Notes under the pieces: generated by a model
What the model saw: only the letters and a program-made list of their open reading frames with translations
The model's database searches: none
Told to the model about the DNA's origin: nothing
NCBI GenBank assembly: GCA_032622095.1
Contig: CP136065.1
Coordinates: 242,275,530-242,339,529, forward strand
Length of the DNA stretch: 64,000 nt
Origin: Siphonodentalium dalli
Lineage: Eukaryota > Mollusca > Scaphopoda > Gadilida > Siphonodentaliidae
Direction of reading: 5' to 3'
In this document: one piece after another, positions 35,201-42,154 of the stretch
Numbering within the stretch: position 1 is the first letter of the stretch
How the letters are laid out: each line of letters starts with the position of its first letter
Translations under genes and position numbers: made by a program

Positions 35201-36923
35201 CACAATTATCTCATATGTGACAAAAGAGATGTCATGCACATACCTCCCACTGGCATCACCACCACAGAACATACATGTACATGATACAGTGTTAACTTTT
35301 AGTCAGCGGAACACTTGCTGTCTAGCTCACTAGCACCTATCGTTATTCCAATTTCAACTGACCAATTTCATTTCTTATATATAATTAAATCGAACGTATA
35401 GCCTACAGTGTATACTGTATTTTTAAACCTGCGGGTCCCGATGGTAGGACGCGTGCATGTATTGGAGGCCAAATTCACATTTAATAATGAATTGCGCTTA
35501 AGTGCAATTGATTTCAATTAAGCGCAATCAGAACTTTGCGCTTAAGCGCAAATACCACATATTGTGCTTAAGCACAAATAGGGCATTTACGCTTAAGCGT
35601 AATTGTGACTATACTATCTAACCTACCCATAAACTATTGGCATGACCTGGTATATCACCTAGCAACACAAGATGAGCTAATTTTAACCTGTTTTATTAGC
35701 CTGAGTACTCAACAGTCAACTGCGAGTATGTGTTCAACAATGATAATCCCTAATTACATATTATCAGCATCCCTATATACAAAGAATTGATGTCTCCTTC
35801 CCAGAACTCTAGTCATTTTTTATATGATGTTTTTTAATGTATGTTTGCACAGATTTGGGCCATTACTATGGTCATATACTACATAGCATGCATGTGGTGT
35901 CACTGCATGAGGGCTTGCTTACCTCATATGGTTTTACTTATTGACTTAAATCAGGGGGAAAACAACCTATTTTCAGATTATCAGTATCCCTGTCCCAAAA
36001 CAATTATTGTCTCATTCCTGGAGCTTTTGGTGTCTCAGTCCTCAAGCTCTAGTTTTTTTTTATTAAATCAGCATCTCTTGCACAAATTTATAATATATCC
36101 ATGGTCATATATAGTGTGAATATGGTGTTTCTAGGGACAAAATCCACTGCAGTCAAGAATATACTGCTAGAGACCAGTCCCTGCTGTTCTTTACTAGATT
36201 CACTGAATCTCAATGTAGGAGGTTTAGTCCTGGTTTTCTCTGTCTGTTTGTGTTTTGCGTTCCACAAGGGGTGGGTGTCAAAACATGGCTGGAAATAACT
36301 CTTTGAAATGGAGAGTGGTGGGTGGGTGGGTCCAAAATGGGGTCATCGCAAAAAAAAGTAGCATACTTGTCTGGAAATGTTTCCGACCCCCCGCCCCCCC
36401 TGAGAAATGACGAAATTGTTAGTTTTTCTGGTGTGAATTTTGTTCTATAGATATATTGTTTTACTAAGAGCCAGAATAAATTAGTGGTATAGTTTTCATT
36501 TGCACAGCGAGACCCAATTATCATTGTTCGCTCAGTCGCTTGCAATTTGACGTTGTTTCGGTTACCCATGAATGTATATCTTTCAGAAAAGTTTTGAACG
36601 TGTTCACATTCCCAAAATATATGTGATATACTTCTCTTCATGTCTTTGCAACGCACGCATGTGAGATAGGTACATATTGTGCTTATTTCATTCTCTTTCC
36701 CCTCTCTCTCTCTCTCCCTCTCTCCCTCTCTCTCTCCCTCCAAATCTATCTATCTCCACTACACGTGAATTGTATCACCGATATGTATGTCTGACGTAAA
36801 TAAATTAACCGATAAACAAACAAATTAGCTAGCAAACTTACATGTATTTGTGGGTCCCTGTAGAGCTGCCGAAATATCGAAGAGTGAAGAAAATGTAATC
36901 ACACAAAACCAAAACACAGCCAT
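11144..36923 (-). CDS. gene 1: FTP-lectin / multi-EGF single-pass receptor (five exons)
   Basis: Reconstructed gene for a secretory-pathway membrane protein of 769 residues (exon 5b) or 757 (exon 5a). Order: signal peptide (about 1-20), one fucolectin-type F5/8C-like domain (about 29-171), cysteine-rich EGF-like repeats (172-about 725), one membrane helix and a tiny cytoplasmic tail. Exons: 36923-36842, 26426-26217, 20678-20457, 13902-12229, then 11265-11144 or 12172-12087. Every upstream junction is phase 1 with a GT donor and AG acceptor, so the frame stays open without adjustment. From the families: FTP domains bind fucose or similar glycans, and MEGF10-like EGF arrays act in adhesion and particle recognition. 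A role as a glycan-sensing or phagocytic surface receptor is inference. No kinase, ITAM or phosphatase domain is visible after the helix. The gene lies about 23 kb downstream of a receptor-PTP gene on the same strand. Confidence 0.85.
12083..12088 (-). other. AATAAA poly(A) signal overlapping exon 5a stop
   Basis: The TAA stop of exon 5a at 12089-12087 is followed at once by TAAATC, so AATAAA on the minus strand shares bases with the stop codon. If used, the 3' UTR would be only about 15-25 bases, which is unusually short, so the hexamer may be chance. Confidence 0.3.
12087..12172 (-). CDS. gene 1 exon 5a: alternative membrane helix and stop
   Basis: From the acceptor TATTATTAG at 12173 the phase-1 frame reads TGVSMIMAAYIAVAIVVMSM, a plausible 19-21-residue membrane helix, then CLQTRMPI and TAA. 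It would need an intron of only 56 bases from the donor at 12228, and its acceptor lacks a strong pyrimidine tract. It may be a true alternative 3' end or a chance hydrophobic frame; exon 5b competes for the same donor. Confidence 0.35.
12229..13902 (-). CDS. gene 1 exon 4: all EGF-like repeats in one exon
   Basis: A 1674-base exon (residues 172-729) with an acceptor TTTTTTAG at 13904-13903 and donor CAA|GTGAGT at 12228. It contains four near-regular units of 68-70 residues starting at residues 186, 256, 324 and 392, each with C-x3-C, GCQDGW(Y/F)G and CxxCDQxTGxCxxC motifs, and a shortened fifth at 461. Residues about 498-560 are a growth-factor-receptor-like cysteine-rich stretch (CPENCKTCVSLSDC). 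After that come laminin/MEGF-type EGF modules (CxNGGC, GFYGPEC, GWEGDMC). Cysteines would be disulphide-bonded outside the cell. EGF modules are usually spread over many exons; here they sit in one. The open frame runs past the donor to a TGA at 12203, but that reading gives no membrane anchor. Confidence 0.96.
14726..14912. repeat. 25-bp minisatellite, about 7.5 copies
   Basis: Tandem copies of TAACAACCCCTCCTATGTTG followed by GAGCC, with variants AACATC, AACGCC and TTTGAG. The array sits between block B and block A of the surrounding segmental duplication. Confidence 0.95.
16064..16228. repeat. 25-bp minisatellite, about 6.5 copies
   Basis: Second array of the same unit as at 14726, again between block B and block A. 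It has lost about one copy and carries the same variant order, as expected if the whole segment was duplicated after the array formed. Confidence 0.95.
17049..17428. mobile_element. piggyBac-like MITE, full copy B
   Basis: A 380-bp element with TTAA at both ends and termini TTAACCCTTTACCCAAC and GTTGGGTAAAGGGTTAA. It is in the same orientation as 7722-8111 and very similar, but its first internal palindrome has lost its left half (the sequence passes from GCCCTGTGCCAGTTATGACC to the palindrome's right half). Confidence 0.87.
18468..18605 (-). repeat. inverted duplication, left arm
   Basis: The minus strand here matches the plus strand at 19145-19275 over about 125 bases at roughly 80% identity. 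Both contain ACCAATTGTCACCAAACT, CTACTGTGGTAC (or ATACTGTGGTAC) and GTGTCCGCAGCC. In the shared frame both read LW-x-I-x-Y-x-DQLSPN and later TVV-x-VSAA without stops. They could be two remnants of one coding repeat or an unknown element. Confidence 0.65.
19145..19275 (+). repeat. inverted duplication, right arm
   Basis: Partner of 18468-18605 in opposite orientation, with about 540 bases between the arms. See that entry for shared motifs. Confidence 0.65.
20457..20678 (-). CDS. gene 1 exon 3: second half of FTP lectin domain
   Basis: A 222-base exon (residues 98-171), acceptor TTATGTCCACAG at 20679 and donor TTATG|GTAGGT at 20456, phase 1 on both sides. It reads NSPLERSYGFRLYVTNSS at its start and GRYVVIYLPGTGKILSFYEI at its end. 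Both are strong fucolectin/F5-8C-like signatures (GF.LYV, and GRYV..LPG...L...E.QVYG). Two cysteines (STLCHQD and SISCSNR) fit the domain's conserved disulphide. The junction with exon 2 gives NRVNSPLER, close to the R-x-D-x4-R/K fucose-binding pattern of eel agglutinin but with Asn in place of Asp. Confidence 0.93.
20947..21430. repeat. 120-bp satellite, four copies
   Basis: Direct repeats of about 120 bp begin near 20952, 21072 (diverged), 21191 and 21313. The shared core includes ATGTATCTTGCCCCGGATAC, GGGTCGCCGAGCCCGTGCGA and CTCGGAAACGGGTGGAGCTA. The array ends in AATAGCCCGGACAACGTCGG and then GGCTAG at 21468, a Helitron-like 3' terminus. A related 1.5-copy piece with a similar end lies at 24896-25095. 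Confidence 0.9.
21469..22109 (+). mobile_element. Helitron-like non-autonomous element, array unit 1
   Basis: Starts TCTATTATATATTTTGGG, then a CTGT microsatellite, GTGTTCGCGATGGACTCG, several 115-120-bp subrepeats with CTTTTGTCC, TTTTGGACGGGTC and TGACCTTGACCTTCAAAAT, and ends in a 3' hairpin (AGCCCGGACGAAGTCGG). TC at the 5' end, a short 3' hairpin and CTAG at the 3' end are Helitron signatures. No RepHel protein is present. It abuts the CTAG of the 120-bp satellite at 21468. Confidence 0.75.
22110..23119 (+). mobile_element. Helitron-like element, array unit 2 (expanded)
   Basis: Same structure as unit 1 but about 1010 bp because the internal subrepeat (CCGGGCAGTGTTTTGG ... AAGCAGAGGGGAAACAGCCC) is present about three times. 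Head-to-tail with units 1 and 3. The 247-codon open frame across 22604-23347 is a translation of these subrepeats, not a protein. Confidence 0.75.
23120..23750 (+). mobile_element. Helitron-like element, array unit 3
   Basis: Begins TCTATTATATATTTTGGG and ends GCCCGGACGAAGTCGGG, CCACCAG, CTAG at 23747-23750 followed by T. This is the clearest 3' terminus in the array: hairpin, 8-9-base spacer, CTAG. Confidence 0.8.
23761..24364 (+). mobile_element. Helitron-like element, array unit 4
   Basis: Begins TCTATTATATATTTTGG and ends with a mutated hairpin (CCTGGACGGAGTCGGG) and CTAG at 24361-24364 followed by T. A short TA-rich linker separates it from unit 3. Confidence 0.78.
24366..24530 (+). mobile_element. 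Helitron-like element, 5' fragment with TA/TG microsatellite
   Basis: A (TA)n run, then (TG)n and a 9-10-base G run lead into GTGTGTTCGCGATGAACTCG and the first subrepeat. Homology stops near 24530, after which the DNA (to about 24890) is not related to the array. Confidence 0.7.
24896..25095. repeat. 120-bp satellite, 1.5 copies
   Basis: Same unit as 20947-21430 (CTCGGAAACGGGTGGAGCTA, ATGTATCTTGCCCCGGATA), ending TTGAATAGCCCGGACGAAGT. So it carries the same Helitron-like 3' hairpin sequence as its larger relative on the other side of the Helitron array. Confidence 0.85.
25534..25601. repeat. 17-bp repeat CAGGTGCCGAAACGTCC, three copies
   Basis: CAGGTGCCGAAACGTCC appears at 25534, 25568 and 25584, with a shortened GAAGTGCCGAAC copy between the first two. 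It lies in gene 1 intron 2. Function unknown. Confidence 0.85.
26217..26426 (-). CDS. gene 1 exon 2: first half of FTP lectin domain
   Basis: A 210-base exon (residues 28-97), acceptor TATAATTCCAG at 26427 and donor CGTG|GTAAGT at 26216, phase 1 on both sides. It opens NVALGMPRSSIGASSEADG, matching the 'NVAxGKPxxQSS' start of fucolectin domains, then NGVDG, and ends NPWWWVDLGGVYPIQHIIYY followed by NR, the classic 'PWWxVDLGxxYxIxxVxIxNR' strand pair. Joined to exon 3 it gives a complete FTP domain. Several histidines (HSNYHD) precede the Arg, but I cannot fix the fucose-binding histidine by eye. Confidence 0.92.
27101..27230. mobile_element. hairpin MITE
   Basis: Long inverted repeat: left arm TACAGTATG ... 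CCAGGTTGTGGTGAAAAGTC, right arm its complement (GACTTTTCACCACGACCTGG ... CATACTGTA), arms about 53 bp with a few mismatches and a loop of about 25 bases. No coding content. Confidence 0.85.
27240..27290. repeat. isolated unit of the 140-bp tandem family
   Basis: ATGCCTCGTGGTTGGAATTG and GATTAATAAA match the unit of the array at 27950-29240. It lies just left of the 27290 hairpin, as if hairpin elements split the array edge. Confidence 0.7.
27290..27452. mobile_element. hairpin MITE
   Basis: Inverted repeat with arms of about 72-75 bp: left TTTCTCTCATATGATATTTA and TTCAGTTTTCTCG, right TAAATATCATATGAGAGAAA. The flanks AATAAATAGAGGATATG and CATATTCTATTTATC continue the pairing. A further partial copy of the outer end (GAATTACATATTCTATTTAT) lies at about 27675. 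Confidence 0.85.
27950..29240. repeat. tandem array, about 140-150 bp unit, 9-10 copies
   Basis: Repeats of ATGCCATTCCGTGGCCTGCC, TTTGTGGCGGAAC, TCTTATATAGACGGGTTATA and TATGCCTCGTGGCTGGAATT, GCAGATT. The CCGTGG landmark occurs near 27972, 28121, 28258, 28382 (TTCGTGG), 28516, 28661, 28940 (mutated) and 29076. Divergence rises toward the right end. Short open frames here (MWYASWLELH...) repeat with the unit and are not genes. Confidence 0.9.
30050..30430. repeat. degenerate short repeats, TTTCACCCTGGTGATTTC type
   Basis: The words TTTCACC, CACCCTGG and GGTGATTTCGG recur irregularly every 25-40 bases. It looks like an old minisatellite. The open frame at 29998-30279 overlaps it and is not supported. 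Confidence 0.55.
31240..31420 (+). mobile_element. probable LINE 3' end
   Basis: CATCTTGTAAAAAAATACTG, TGTATCGGGAGAGGGGTCTC, TGTAACTTGTATCCC and TTCACAATAAATATG resemble the 3' UTR ends of animal non-LTR retrotransposons, where a 'TGTAC/TGTATC GGG' block and an AATAAA close the element. No ORF2 sequence precedes it, as expected for a 5'-truncated insert. Confidence 0.4.
31430..31535. repeat. dispersed repeat, copy 1
   Basis: AGCAATAAAGAG, CATCAGCTTAGAA and GGTGTCTCAT recur in the same order at 46410-46530 (part) and 46555-46640, both also next to piggyBac-like MITE or MULE-like DNA. Confidence 0.6.
31788..32194. mobile_element. piggyBac-like MITE, full copy C (reverse orientation)
   Basis: A 407-bp element, TTAA at both ends, inverted relative to copies A and B. 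It carries both internal palindromes intact (CCAATGCATTCTC ... CGACCATAGGTCG ... GAGAATGCATTGG). The right end shows a small duplication (GGGTAAAGGGTAAAGGGTTAA). Confidence 0.87.
32577..32731. mobile_element. near-perfect 75-bp hairpin MITE
   Basis: Left arm AAGGATTAACTGTCATGTGG ... AACTTGTGTAAAACCC (32577-32651), right arm its complement (32655-32731), separated by only about 3 bases. A few mismatches occur in 75 pairs. Such a compact hairpin is typical of a foldback MITE. Confidence 0.9.
33017..33202. mobile_element. piggyBac-like MITE, 5'-truncated copy D
   Basis: Homology to copy C begins in the middle of its second palindrome (GGTCGACTCGCATATATAAG) and runs to the TTAA terminus GTTGGGTAAAGGGTTAA. 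The missing left half means an incomplete or deleted insertion. Confidence 0.85.
35490..35605. repeat. five spaced GCGCTTAAGCGC-type palindromes
   Basis: ATTGCGCTTAAGTGCAAT (35491), AATTAAGCGCAAT (35516), TTTGCGCTTAAGCGCAAA (35535), TTGTGCTTAAGCACAA (35561) and TTACGCTTAAGCGTAA (35587) lie about 20-25 bases apart. Three of the five are perfect self-complementary sites with changed flanks that keep the symmetry. Confidence 0.85.
36402..36686 (-). pseudogene. LINE (L1/Tx1-like) ORF2 C-terminal fragment
   Basis: The minus-strand frame reads CTYLTCVRCKDMKRSISHIF followed by WECEHVQNF and later LFWLLVKQYIYRTKF, close to the L1/Tx1-type ORF2 tail (C-x2-C ... H-x-FWEC-x-x-V-x-x-F ... KxYIYxxK). It reads about 95 residues and then degenerates. 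The open frame extends into CT/GA simple repeats upstream (GEREREREG) that are not part of the element. Dead fragment in gene 1 intron 1. Confidence 0.65.
36700..36742. repeat. CT-rich simple repeat
   Basis: CTCTCTCTCTCCCTCTCTCC-type microsatellite, about 45 bases. Confidence 0.9.
36842..36923 (-). CDS. gene 1 exon 1: start codon and signal peptide
   Basis: From ATG at 36923 the minus strand reads MAVFWFCVITFSSLFDISAA and then LQGPTNT, followed by the donor ACAT|GTAAGT at 36841. Residues 1-20 form a good signal peptide: short start, hydrophobic core FWFCVITFSSLF, small residues A-A at a cleavage site. The ATG has G at -3 and G at +4. The exon is 82 bases and ends in phase 1, exactly what exon 2 needs. 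The length is too short for usual ORF calling. The 5' UTR and promoter are not defined. Confidence 0.75.
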
Positions 36924-38467
36924 AACGTGGTGTAAATAAAAGCAGACGACATTCCCAAACCGACAAGGAAGTATAATATAGATTTCGATTTACATCACCG
37001 ATTTATCTGAAAGAAGATGCGCGGAAGACAGGATATATAGAGTATACCCTCAAATCTATTGGCGCATAACGCTCTCCGAACAAATAGCGTACACAATACA
37101 GCGGATACAGAATGCGTGCATCATATGTTTATTTAGCTAAAATTCAACTGTTATCGTGTAGTGGGCCATACTTCATTTAAGGATACCTTCGTGCTGACGC
37201 AGTTGTTCTATGATAACTACTAGATTTATTCAGGTTTATATTCGACGCTCGTCATGCTGCATGAGGCAATTGTTGTGTAATACTGCGTTGTTTCATTGCC
37301 AGCAGGAAGTCGGTATTATATTTAAAGCGATACATAACGTCCAGGTCTCAACTAAAACATAGCAATTGAATGTTTTGTCTCATGTGGTGAACATATGTGG
37401 ATATTAGAAGTCAAGACATTTTGATATACATTATATGTATATTCATAACTGACTGCTCGAGCCTTCGATTAGTGTTCATTTTCCGATATGTAACGTACAA
37501 TTTTATTCCTGAAAATGTAACAAATATAGGAATGACAATATACATACGGTCCACTAGATCGGGGGAATCAATGGGCGCACGGAGGATGCAGAGGACAGGC
37601 AACGAGGGTTCGATTGTTTTGTGTATTTGTTCATAATTAATACATTATAATTTGCAGAAAGGCCGTCACATAATAATAACGGAAATGCAAATGTCAATAT
37701 TATTACGTCTGCTCAATACGCAAGGAGGGAACCGTTACCACACATGTATAACGTTTCGGTCATCTTCAGAATATGTACCTGCCTAACTATGTACCAGTCT
37801 TTTTTTCTGAAACGTATTCCTCGGTTCTTCTGTGTGCTATATGACATGCGGAGCCATATGCAACGGTCGAAAACTTGCAGTCAGCAACGTTGTCGTCCAG
37901 TGAAACGAAGGGACCATATACACATTGAATCCTCGCTGGTAGTTCCAAACCTTAGCGTTGGCAATTACATCGTGTGCTCCACTTCTAATAGACAAAGGCA
38001 GTTTTATTTACACAACGACTTAGTTATATGTTGCAACCCACGGTGCGAGTTGGAACGACATCCGTCTGCACGTTCTTAGATGTATAGTAGAAGACTATCA
38101 ACACCGCCAGATTATTTTAAATTACGTTTTGAACTGATTTTCCGTTGATAGTATGTATACATAGTTTTGTTTAACTTCATATTGCTCGCCATCTACAACT
38201 ATCCGACTCCCTATGAATATCAGGAAAAGTCCACACACCTCCCCATATCCACGGCCCACTGTGCAGACAACACATTGTGCGAACACATCACTAACTTGGG
38301 ACGCTCGTCTGTCATATTGCTACCTTGTATTGCCGATCATGATAACATGCATAAAACAGTCATTGTCTAGCATCTGAACAATCGGCGTGCCCTCTGCTTC
38401 CTGTATTGATTAAAACGTAATTGCACAAAGGTTTCACGCACCTTTCCACAATAAGTGTAAACATGAG
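36924..38467. other. upstream of gene 1, promoter region not resolved
   Basis: AT-rich DNA upstream of the gene 1 start. I see no convincing TATA/Inr pair or CpG cluster. Open frames at 37397-37636 and 37744-38079 have no recognisable domain and poor composition. Nothing else is supported here. Confidence 0.4.
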
Positions 38468-38476
38468 TTCGGTCGG

Positions 38477-41400
38477 GTGTGTCTAATTACCGCCCGGGAC
38501 CACCCGGGCACCGCCCGTGACCGCCCGGGTGGTCCCGGGACCGCCCGGGCGGCCCCACGGGCCCGTGGACACTATATCTCGACGTTATAATGTAGCGACA
38601 TACCCCACGAGGTCAACATAGAACATTTTACTCGCTCGCTCGACTCAGGCCGATGTTTTTAACCCCTCAAATGCCGATATTGGCTAAGAGAGCCCGGGTG
38701 ATTACGGGTGTCTTCGTGTGTTTTCTGACAGTATATTTTGGTGATGCGTGGTAGTGCAATACACCTGAGTGTTAATTCCATATATTGACTCGTTGACGCG
38801 TCCACGGCTGATGTTATTAACCCCTCAAAATCCGGTAAAATACTATATAAACAAAAAGAGCCCAGGACCGCCCGGGCGCTCCCATGGGCCCGTGGACATT
38901 ATATATCGACGTTATGACGTAGCGACATACCACGCGAGGTCAATCTAGAACATTCTACTCGCTCGCTCGACTCAGGTCGGTGTTATTAACCCCTCAAATG
39001 CCGATATTGGCTAAGAGAGCCCGGGTGATTACGGGTGTCTTCGTGTGTTTTCGGACAGTATATTTTTGTGATGCGTGGCAGTGCAATATACCTGAGTGTT
39101 AATTCCATATATTAACTCGTTGACGCGTCCACGGCCGATGTTATTAACCCCTCAAAATCTGAGGTAAAATACTGTATAAACAAAAAGAGCCCGGGACCGC
39201 CCGGAACCGCCCGGGCGTTTCCATGGGCCCGTGGACACTATACCTCGACGTTACAACGTAGCGACATACACCACGAGGTCAACCTAGAACATTTTACAAG
39301 CTCGCTCGTCTCCGGCCGGTGTTATTAACCCCGAAAATGCCGATATTGGCTACGAGAGCCCAGGGGAGCCCGGGTGTCTTCATGTGTTTTCGGACAGTAT
39401 ATATTTTGTGATGCGTGCTAGTGCAATACCACCTGAGTGTGACTTCCAAATATTGACTCGCTGACGCGAGGACGGCCGATGTTATTAACCCCACATAATG
39501 GGTAAATACCGTATCAACATAGGCCTAAATATTCATCTCTGATTTCCAATGAAAATTAACAACTTTACACCTAGAATTGTTATATTTTGACACGAACGGG
39601 TATAATTATGTTGATTTCGTCAGCAACTGCTTGTCTGAAGAGAGCCGCGGCAGATAATGGGATAAAGTGTTAGTATCAATTAGCAATAAAACGGTATCAC
39701 AATTGTTATATTGTATACATTGACAACTTCACCATAATTAGAAGAGATATTGGCGGATTTAAACCGAAACTGTGTTTTCATAACACTTGGGGAAGACGAA
39801 CAGGGAATCTCGTGACAACAGTGGAGATTTGCGATAAGGTTTCCGTGTTTTTATTGCAATCGAAAATGATCTGATCCCATACTCTTCTTGATGCTAGACA
39901 ATAACGATCAAGATGACGAAGAGAGTATTTGCGATTCTGGAAACCCGTGCACTTCATTTGCTTCGATTGCTTACCGACCAATCACACGATATTACGTTAT
40001 GGGGTCGATCTAATATATATTTTGGGACTTCTGTTTGTCTGTCTGTTTGTCTGTTAGCTATGGCCGGGAAAACTGCCAGACGGATTTCGACGAAATTTGA
40101 TAGCTAGGGGTACTTTTGTCCGGGGAGTGTTTTGGACGGGTCAAATCGTGACCCCGACATGACCTTGACCTTCAAAATGGTCAATTCAAAGTCAAATCGG
40201 GTAAAACGGACGGATTTCGACGAAATTTGATACCAATGGGTACTTTTGTCCGGGTAGTGTTTTGGACGGGTCAAAGCGTGGCCCCGACCTGACATTGACC
40301 TTTAAAATGTTCAAATCAAGGTCAAATTGGGTAAAACGGACGGATTTCGACGAAATTTGATACATAGGGGTACTTTTGTCCGGGAAGTGTTTTGGACAGG
40401 TCAAATCGTGACCCCGACCTAACATTGACCTTCAAATGGTCAATTCAAGGTTAAATCGCGCCTTTCGACGGAAAACAGATTGAAAACAGCCCGGACGAAG
40501 TCGGGCCTACCAGCTAGTTATATATAATCGTGTGTGAAATATGCAAATAAATTATAGCGGTTAAGGAATGGGCCTTTCGGCCCATTCGAGAATCCCGGGG
40601 TTAGCCCCCCAAATTTATACTCTCTCTACTAAAATAAAATATAATCCTAAATATTTTAAAATCATGCGACCACGTATTCGATTCACGCTTCCATGCATGG
40701 TGCTGTATCCGTGTTCCGTCTGCTCTATACTGAAGCTGAAGGTGAGTCAATATATTTTATAGACATTCGGGGGGGGGGGGGTCGCGAACAATTCCGTGAT
40801 ACAAGGTTCAGGTGGATGGTGTCTGAGCCCCAATTCAGACGCTAGGTAAACGGGCGGTAATAGTTGCAGATCGGTAAATAGTAGCAAATGGACTGGAAGC
40901 ATATCTGTCAGAGAGTCGAATTACAATTCGCGGAATGGCGCTTTTTATTCGTATCTTTTATGGCCAATATCGACATTTGCGGGGTTAATAACACCGGCCA
41001 GAGTCGAGCGAGCGAGTAAAATTTTCAATGTTGACCTCGTGGGGTATGTCGCTACGTTATAACGTCGAGATATAGTGTCCATGGCCATATGTGGCGCCTG
41101 GGCGGTCCCGGGCTCTTTTTGTTTATATGGTATTTTACCGGATTTTGAGGGGTTAATAACATCGGCCGTGGACGCGTCAACGAGTCAATATGTGGAACTC
41201 ACACTCAGGTGGTATTGCACTACCACTGTCCTAAAACACACGAAGACACCCTGGCTCCCCCGGGCTCACTTAGCCAATATCGGCATTTGCGGGGTTAATA
41301 ACACCGGCCGGAGAGGAGCGAGTGAGTAATATTTTCTAAGTTGAGCTCGTGGGGTATGTCGCTATGTTATAACGTCGAGATATATTTTGAACATATTTAG

Positions 41401-42145
41401 TGTGACCCACAAATACATGGAATAATTTACAAACAGAATATATGGATGATGTTGTGGGTCCATGTGGGCCCATGCGGGCGCCCGGGCGGTCCCGGGCTCT
41501 TTCTATTATATAGTATTTTACCGGACTTTGAGGGGTTAATAACATCGGCCGTAGACGCGCCAACGAGTCAATATTTGGAAGCCACACTCAGGTGGTATTG
41601 CACCACCAGGCATTACCAAAATATACTCTCCGAAAACACTCGAAGACACCCGTGATCACCCGGGCTCTCGTAGCCAATATCGGCATTTGTTGGGTTAATA
41701 ACACCGACCGGAGACGAGCGAGCGAGCGAGTAAAATCCTCTAGGTTGCCCTCAGGTGGTATGTCGCTACAATATAACGTCGATATACAGTGTGCACGGGC
41801 CCGTTTTTGATTATATAGTATTTTACCGGATTTTGAGGTGTTAATTACATCGACTGTGGACGCGTCAACGAGTCAATATATGGAATTAACACTCAGGTGT
41901 ATTGCACTACCACGCATCACAAAAATATACTGTCCGAAAACACACGAAGACACCCGTAATCACCAGGGTCTCTTAGCCAATATCGGCAGTTGAGGGGTTA
42001 ATAACACCGACCGGAGACGAGCGAGCGAGTAAAATTTTCTAGGTTGACCTCGTGTGGTATGTCGCTACGTTATAACATCGACATATGGTGTCCACGGGCC
42101 CGTGGGGCCGCCCGGGCGGTCCCGGTCGGTTATTAGTCACACCGG
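38477..42145. mobile_element. 3.67-kb foldback element with tandem-repeat arms
   Basis: Flanked by direct repeats TTCGGTCGG at 38468-38476 and 42146-42154 (candidate 9-bp target duplication). Ends start GTGTGTCTAATTACCGCCCG and the right end is the near complement. The left arm (to about 39500) has three direct units of about 335 bp starting GGGCCCGTGGACACTATA near 38560, 38888 and 39227. The right arm (about 40925-42145) holds the same units inverted, with ends near 41085, 41365, 41795 and 42100. Very GC-rich CCCGGG clusters cap both ends. The centre has no transposase; it carries a Helitron-like insert. FB-type (foldback) elements have this design. Confidence 0.8.
40009..40517 (+). mobile_element. 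Helitron-like element nested in the foldback
   Basis: A solitary 509-bp copy of the 21.5-24.4-kb array family. It starts A|TC (TCTAATATATATTTTGGGA at 40009) and ends GCCCGGACGAAGTCGGGC, CTACCAG, CTAG|T (40514-40517). Insertion between A and T with TC and CTAG termini and a 3' hairpin matches Helitron rules exactly. It holds three subrepeats of about 115-120 bp (starts near 40105, 40238 and 40368) with TTTTGGACGGGTCAAA and GACC(T/A)GAC-type words. Confidence 0.85.
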
Positions 42146-42154
42146 TTCGGTCGG

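Larger units (their letters stand above)
26427..36841 (-). other. gene 1 intron 1
   Basis: A 10.4-kb phase-1 intron between the signal peptide and the lectin domain. It contains hairpin MITEs (27101-27230, 27290-27452, 32577-32731), a 140-bp tandem array (27950-29240), LINE pieces, two piggyBac-like MITE copies (31788-32194, 33017-33202), palindromic GCGCTTAAGCGC repeats (35490-35605) and a minus-strand LINE fragment (36402-36686). The stretch 33200-35450 shows only weak AACTCTGGTAAA-type repeats (33770-34060) and poly-G (34817-34830). Confidence 0.75.

Noticed and set aside
36210-36743. Full 177-codon minus ORF as a gene
   Set aside because: N-terminus is CT/GA simple repeat and C-terminus is random; only 36402-36686 has LINE similarity.
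37744-38079. 111-codon plus ORF upstream of gene 1
   Set aside because: No domain, scattered Cys/Arg composition typical of non-coding translation.
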